From Hamiltosporidium magnivora (taxonomy: Eukaryota; Microsporidia; Dubosqiidae), in contig PITI01000531.1 of NCBI GenBank assembly GCA_004325065.1, positions 1-11,205 of the forward strand: a stretch of DNA of 11,205 nucleotides, given 5' to 3'. The first letter of the stretch is position 1; each line of letters opens with the position of its first letter. Made by a program: the position numbers and the translations under genes. The notes under the pieces are model-generated. The model had not been told where the DNA came from. It saw only the letters and a list, made by a program, of their open reading frames with translations, and did no database searches. This document shows, piece by piece, positions 9,265 to 11,205 of this stretch.

Positions 9265-9665
9265 CTTTTTAAAGAATTATTTTTAATTTTTTAAAGAATT
9301 ATTTCTCATTTTTTAAAGAATTATTTCTTAGTAAAAACGATTCTTTTTTTTTAAGAATTAATTCTCGTTTTTTACACAATTATTTCTATTTTATAAACGA
9401 TTCTTTTTTTTATGAATTATGTCTCATTTTTTAAAGAATTATTTCTATTTTTTTAAATATTCTCCGCCGTTTTTTTAAATATTCCTCCCATTGTTTTTTT
9501 AAATATTCCTCCCTGTTTTTGTAAATATTCCTCCCTGTTTTTGTAAATATTCCTCCCAGTTTTTATAAATATTCTACCCATTGTTTTTATAAATATTCTA
9601 CCCATTGTTTTTTTAAATATTCCTCCCAGTTTTTTTAAATATTCTCACCATTGTTTTTAAATAGA
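9265..9665. repeat. Tandem array of ~22-bp units in two sub-families
   Basis: The left half has units resembling TTTTTTAAAGAATTATTTCT, with the AAAGAATTA block at 9271, 9293 and 9315, then worn units (17-22 bp apart) to 9433. The right half has units resembling TTTTTTAAATATTCCTCCC, with AAATATT at 9455, 9477, 9501, 9523, 9545, 9567, 9591, 9615 and 9637 and a degenerate unit at 9659. Spacing there is strictly 22 or 24 bp; the two extra bases come with CCCATTG in place of CCCAG or CCCTG. The array fills most of the intergenic region between the divergent acidic-protein gene and the 44-codon gene, so it may act as promoter or spacer DNA. It may also be a minisatellite. The constant step of about two helical turns is notable. 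Confidence 0.85.
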
Positions 9666-9670
9666 TTTCG

Positions 9671-9799
9671 TTTATTAAACACCCCCTATCCTTTATTTTA
9701 CCTTTTTTTTAAAAATCACTCTCATTTTAATTTCTCCATATTCTTTTATTTCCTCTAAATTTTTAAAATTACCAATTTTCTATTTTTATTTCCCCACAA
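9671..9799 (+). promoter_or_regulatory. G-free pyrimidine-rich leader with CCCC before the 44-codon gene
   Basis: No G occurs on the plus strand from 9671 to 9801; the first G is that of the ATG at 9800-9802. The stretch is rich in T and C, and CCCC lies at 9792-9795, four bases before the ATG, matching the microsporidian start signal. The same G-free arrangement precedes the ribosomal P2 gene on the other strand. This is the main reason to accept the short downstream frame as a real gene. Whether the tract acts in transcription or as 5'UTR cannot be told from sequence. Confidence 0.6.
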
Positions 9800-9934
9800 A
9801 TGAATCTAAAAAATTATTATTTAGAATCCAGAAAGCATTTTTATGAACGTGAAAGTGAAGAAGAAAGTGATAATTTAGAAGATTTAGAAGAAATAAAAAA
9901 ATGGAAAGAAAGGAGTGAAAGAAGGAAATTTTAG
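9800..9934 (+). CDS. Small, highly charged protein of 44 aa, function unknown
   Basis: This frame starts at ATG 9800 and ends at TAG 9932-9934. The peptide begins MNLKNYYLESRKHFYERE and continues with an acidic run (SEEESDNLEDLEE) and a basic tail (KKWKERSERRKF). It would form an amphipathic, probably continuous helix. No membrane segment or signal peptide is seen. I do not recognise it. Evidence for a real gene is the CCCC four bases before ATG, the abrupt change from a G-free pyrimidine-rich leader to purine-rich coding sequence exactly at the ATG, and AATAAA signals 74-83 bases after the stop. After the TAG the same frame stays open only eight more codons. It could be the first part of a longer protein if the TAG is an error or an intron is present, but no clear splice site is seen. 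It is divergent from the acidic-protein gene and convergent with P2. Confidence 0.5.
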   Translation: MNLKNYYLESRKHFYERESEEESDNLEDLEEIKKWKERSERRKF

Positions 9935-10007
9935 AATCAAAGAGTTTTAGAGTTAGAGTGAAGGTGGTATTAAAGAATTATTATTTGTATGTAGAAAACC
10001 AATAGCA

Positions 10008-10017
10008 AATAAATAAA
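10008..10017 (+). terminator. Poly(A) signals downstream of the 44-codon gene
   Basis: Two overlapping AATAAA hexamers (10008-10013 and 10012-10017) lie 74 bases or more after the TAG of the plus-strand small gene. They could end its transcript, but in DNA this rich in A and T the hexamer also arises by chance. Confidence 0.3.
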
Positions 10018-10148
10018 AATAAATTTCTTTAAAAATTCTCTACAAAATAGAAAATAACTTATCTATCATATTTTATTTAATAAATTTCTTAAAAAAAATA
10101 CTTCGAAAAAATACAAACTACTAATCTAAAAAATTATAAATAAATTCC

Positions 10149-10154
10149 TTTATT
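10149..10154 (-). terminator. Poly(A) signal overlapping the P2 stop codon
   Basis: On the minus strand the stop region reads TAAATAAAG. AATAAA begins at the last base of the TAA stop codon, so the 3'UTR is expected to be very short. Such compact 3' ends are typical of microsporidian genes. Confidence 0.6.
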
Positions 10155-10465
10155 TAAAAATCAGCAAACAAATCCAAATCCATTTCTTCTTCCTTAGGTG
10201 CTTCTGCTTCCTCTTTATTTCCACTTTCATCAGCAACTTTAACAGCAGAAGGTTGTACAGAAACAGAAGAAAAAGAAGACATTTTTTTAGAACCTTCTTC
10301 TTTAATAGAATTATAATCTCTACCTTTGATATTGTTAATAAGTAATTGTACTTGTTCTTTATCACACTCTTTACCAGGAACTACTGTAAATAGTTTTGAT
10401 ATAGAATCTTCTGTGACAGGTTTACCAGCAACTGAAAGAATGGCATAAGCGGCAATGTACTCCAT
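10154..10465 (-). CDS. RPP2: 60S acidic ribosomal protein P2 (ribosomal stalk)
   Basis: The 103-residue protein has the usual length and plan of eukaryotic P2. The N-terminal helix MEYIAAYAILSVAGK corresponds to the P2 signature M-x-Y-x-A-A-Y-x-L. The dimerisation domain follows to about residue 63 (LLINNIKGRDYNSIKEEGSKKMSS resembles the family's INGKDI-E-I-x-x-G-x-x-K-L segment). Residues 64-85 form a short hinge. The acidic tail (KEEEMDLDLFADF) retains the D-LF element of the stalk tip but departs from the usual MGFGLFD end. P2 forms dimers with P1 on P0 in the large ribosomal subunit and recruits translational GTPases. The hinge is poorer in alanine than in most eukaryotes, as expected in an AT-rich genome. 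The start is supported by CCC three to five bases before ATG. No intron is needed. The gene is convergent with the 44-codon gene. Confidence 0.95.
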   Translation of the reverse strand: MEYIAAYAILSVAGKPVTEDSISKLFTVVPGKECDKEQVQLLINNIKGRDYNSIKEEGSKKMSSFSSVSVQPSAVKVADESGNKEEAEAPKEEEMDLDLFADF

Positions 10466-10566
10466 ATGGGTTTAAATAATATTTTTTATAAAATAAAAAA
10501 GTGAGAATATTTAGAAAAGGGTTTTAGATATGAAGGTGGGAATATAGGAAAATAGAGAAAAAATAT
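10466..10566 (-). promoter_or_regulatory. G-free leader with CCC start motif of the P2 gene
   Basis: Read on the coding strand, the 101 bases before the P2 ATG contain no G (no C on the plus strand). CCC lies at 10468-10470, three to five bases before ATG, in the context AAACCCATATG. This mirrors the leader of the 44-codon gene and fits the known microsporidian C-triplet signal at highly expressed genes. Confidence 0.65.
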
Positions 10567-10800
10567 CATGAATTTAAGATATAAATTAAATAAAAAAATT
10601 GTGAAGAAAAATATTTTAAAGATATGAAATTGAAAGAAAAATTGGGGAGAAAAAAATTAGGAAAAATATTTAAAGAAAAAGGAATTGAAATAAAAAAATA
10701 TTTAAAACTGATTTTAAAGAAATAAATAAAGAAATAAAGACTTAAAGAAAATGAAAAAAGAAACAAAGGTTAACGAAATAAATAAAAAAAAATTAAAATA
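10567..10800. other. Strongly strand-asymmetric purine-rich spacer
   Basis: The plus strand is almost pure A, G and T; only a handful of C are present, while G is common. It continues the G-free tract before P2. Two tiny lysine-rich plus-strand frames (10569-10628, 19 codons; 10624-10725, 33 codons) overlap at an ATGA, but they have no C-triplet signal and a composition that the purine bias alone explains, so I do not call them genes. Repeat copy 3 follows directly. Confidence 0.6.
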
Positions 10801-11205
10801 AGGCCTTTATTTAAAAGTATCACATCTTTTTAAAATAGTGGCAAGTGTTATATTTGTTTTTATGACATTAACGCAGTTCTAGGTCTAAGATAAATGACTG
10901 CTATCCCAACACTCCAACAGTACTCCCTGCGATACCTACGTCCCAAAGCCTTTCATCTACCAGGTATCTAGAACCTAATTACTAGGCGAGGCAGTTGCGC
11001 GGAGTTCGTTAATGTCCATTGCATGTAGTGAGATCTAAGGCCGGAGCTCCCCCTGGGCTCCCCCTAGACTATGCAGCATTCCCACTTACTCTACACTTTT
11101 TGAACCCAATAAACTTCTAGCTAAGATATATTTCGGAGATTTACACGGGTCCACATAGATAGTGCAATGTCATACCAACAGGTATAACCTGCTATTTAGC
11201 TTTCC
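10801..11205 (-). repeat. Dispersed repeat, copy 3 (inverted relative to copy 1, open at window end)
   Basis: Its reverse complement matches copy 1 from 11087 down to about 10801 with few differences; the GGGAGCCCAGGGGG block, GATGAAAGGCTTTGG and ATAAAAACAAATATAAC are shared. Beyond 11087 it continues with sequence homologous to 6193-6318 of copy 2 (GGAAAGC, TAGCAGG, TGTGGACC landmarks), so the element is at least about 400 bp long and extends past the window. The AATAAAG near its end (plus strand 10805-10811) marks the same boundary as in copy 1. No coding frame is seen. With copy 1 it forms large inverted repeats about 10.5 kb apart. Confidence 0.85.

Noticed and set aside
9265..9665. CRISPR-like array
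   Set aside because: The units are contiguous imperfect tandem repeats of 22-24 bp without unique spacers, next to eukaryotic genes.
10150..10365. 71-codon minus-strand frame
   Set aside because: It lies within the P2 gene in a shifted frame; P2 itself is unmistakable.
10569..10725. Two overlapping tiny lysine-rich plus-strand frames (19 and 33 codons)
   Set aside because: Purine-rich low-complexity DNA yields such peptides by default, and no start signal precedes them.
10566..10766. 66-codon minus-strand frame rich in F, S and L
   Set aside because: It is explained by the extreme pyrimidine bias of that strand; no C-triplet start signal and no recognisable domain.
1..11205. Inverted terminal repeats as evidence of a complete linear plasmid or viral genome
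   Set aside because: Copy 3 extends 118 bp beyond the part matching copy 1 and is open at the window end. The content is chromosomal (ribosomal P2), and a third diverged copy lies inside.

Overview
The window looks like nuclear DNA of a microsporidian, probably one with a large, gene-poor, very AT-rich genome. Four things point that way. The acidic ribosomal P protein is short and free of introns. It and the two other intact genes each carry a C-triplet or C-quartet a few bases upstream of ATG, which is the known microsporidian start-site signal. The poly(A) signal of the ribosomal gene overlaps its stop codon. The left part holds a decayed leucine-rich-repeat-like gene, a family known to be expanded in microsporidia. 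I cannot name the species.

Layout: (1) 1-287, a relatively GC-rich dispersed repeat (copy 1), cut by the window start. (2) 337-2624, possibly on to 2806, a plus-strand LRR-like gene broken by several frameshifts and stops. (3) 2807-8127, about 5.3 kb of AT-rich sequence with no supportable gene. It contains a poly-G tract (3534-3541), an island of nested stem-loops (5743-5937), a strongly diverged second copy of the repeat (about 6193-6565) and a perfect 30-bp palindrome (6715-6744). (4) 8128-10465, the gene cluster: a minus-strand acidic 362-aa protein with internal NNIVE repeats; a ~400-bp tandem array of ~22-bp units in the divergent intergenic region; a 44-codon plus-strand small gene; and, convergent to it, the ribosomal stalk protein P2 on the minus strand. 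(5) 10466-10800, a strongly strand-asymmetric spacer. (6) 10801-11205, copy 3 of the repeat, inverted relative to copy 1 and still open at the window end.

The recognisable biology is housekeeping (ribosomal P2), two lineage-specific proteins without assigned function, and the remains of a rapidly evolving LRR gene between copies of a dispersed repeat. I do not see a coherent multi-gene system. The signals most worth following are the uncharacterised repeat family that brackets the window in inverted orientation, the ~22-bp array with the G-free leaders that run up to start codons, and the structured island at 5743-5937.
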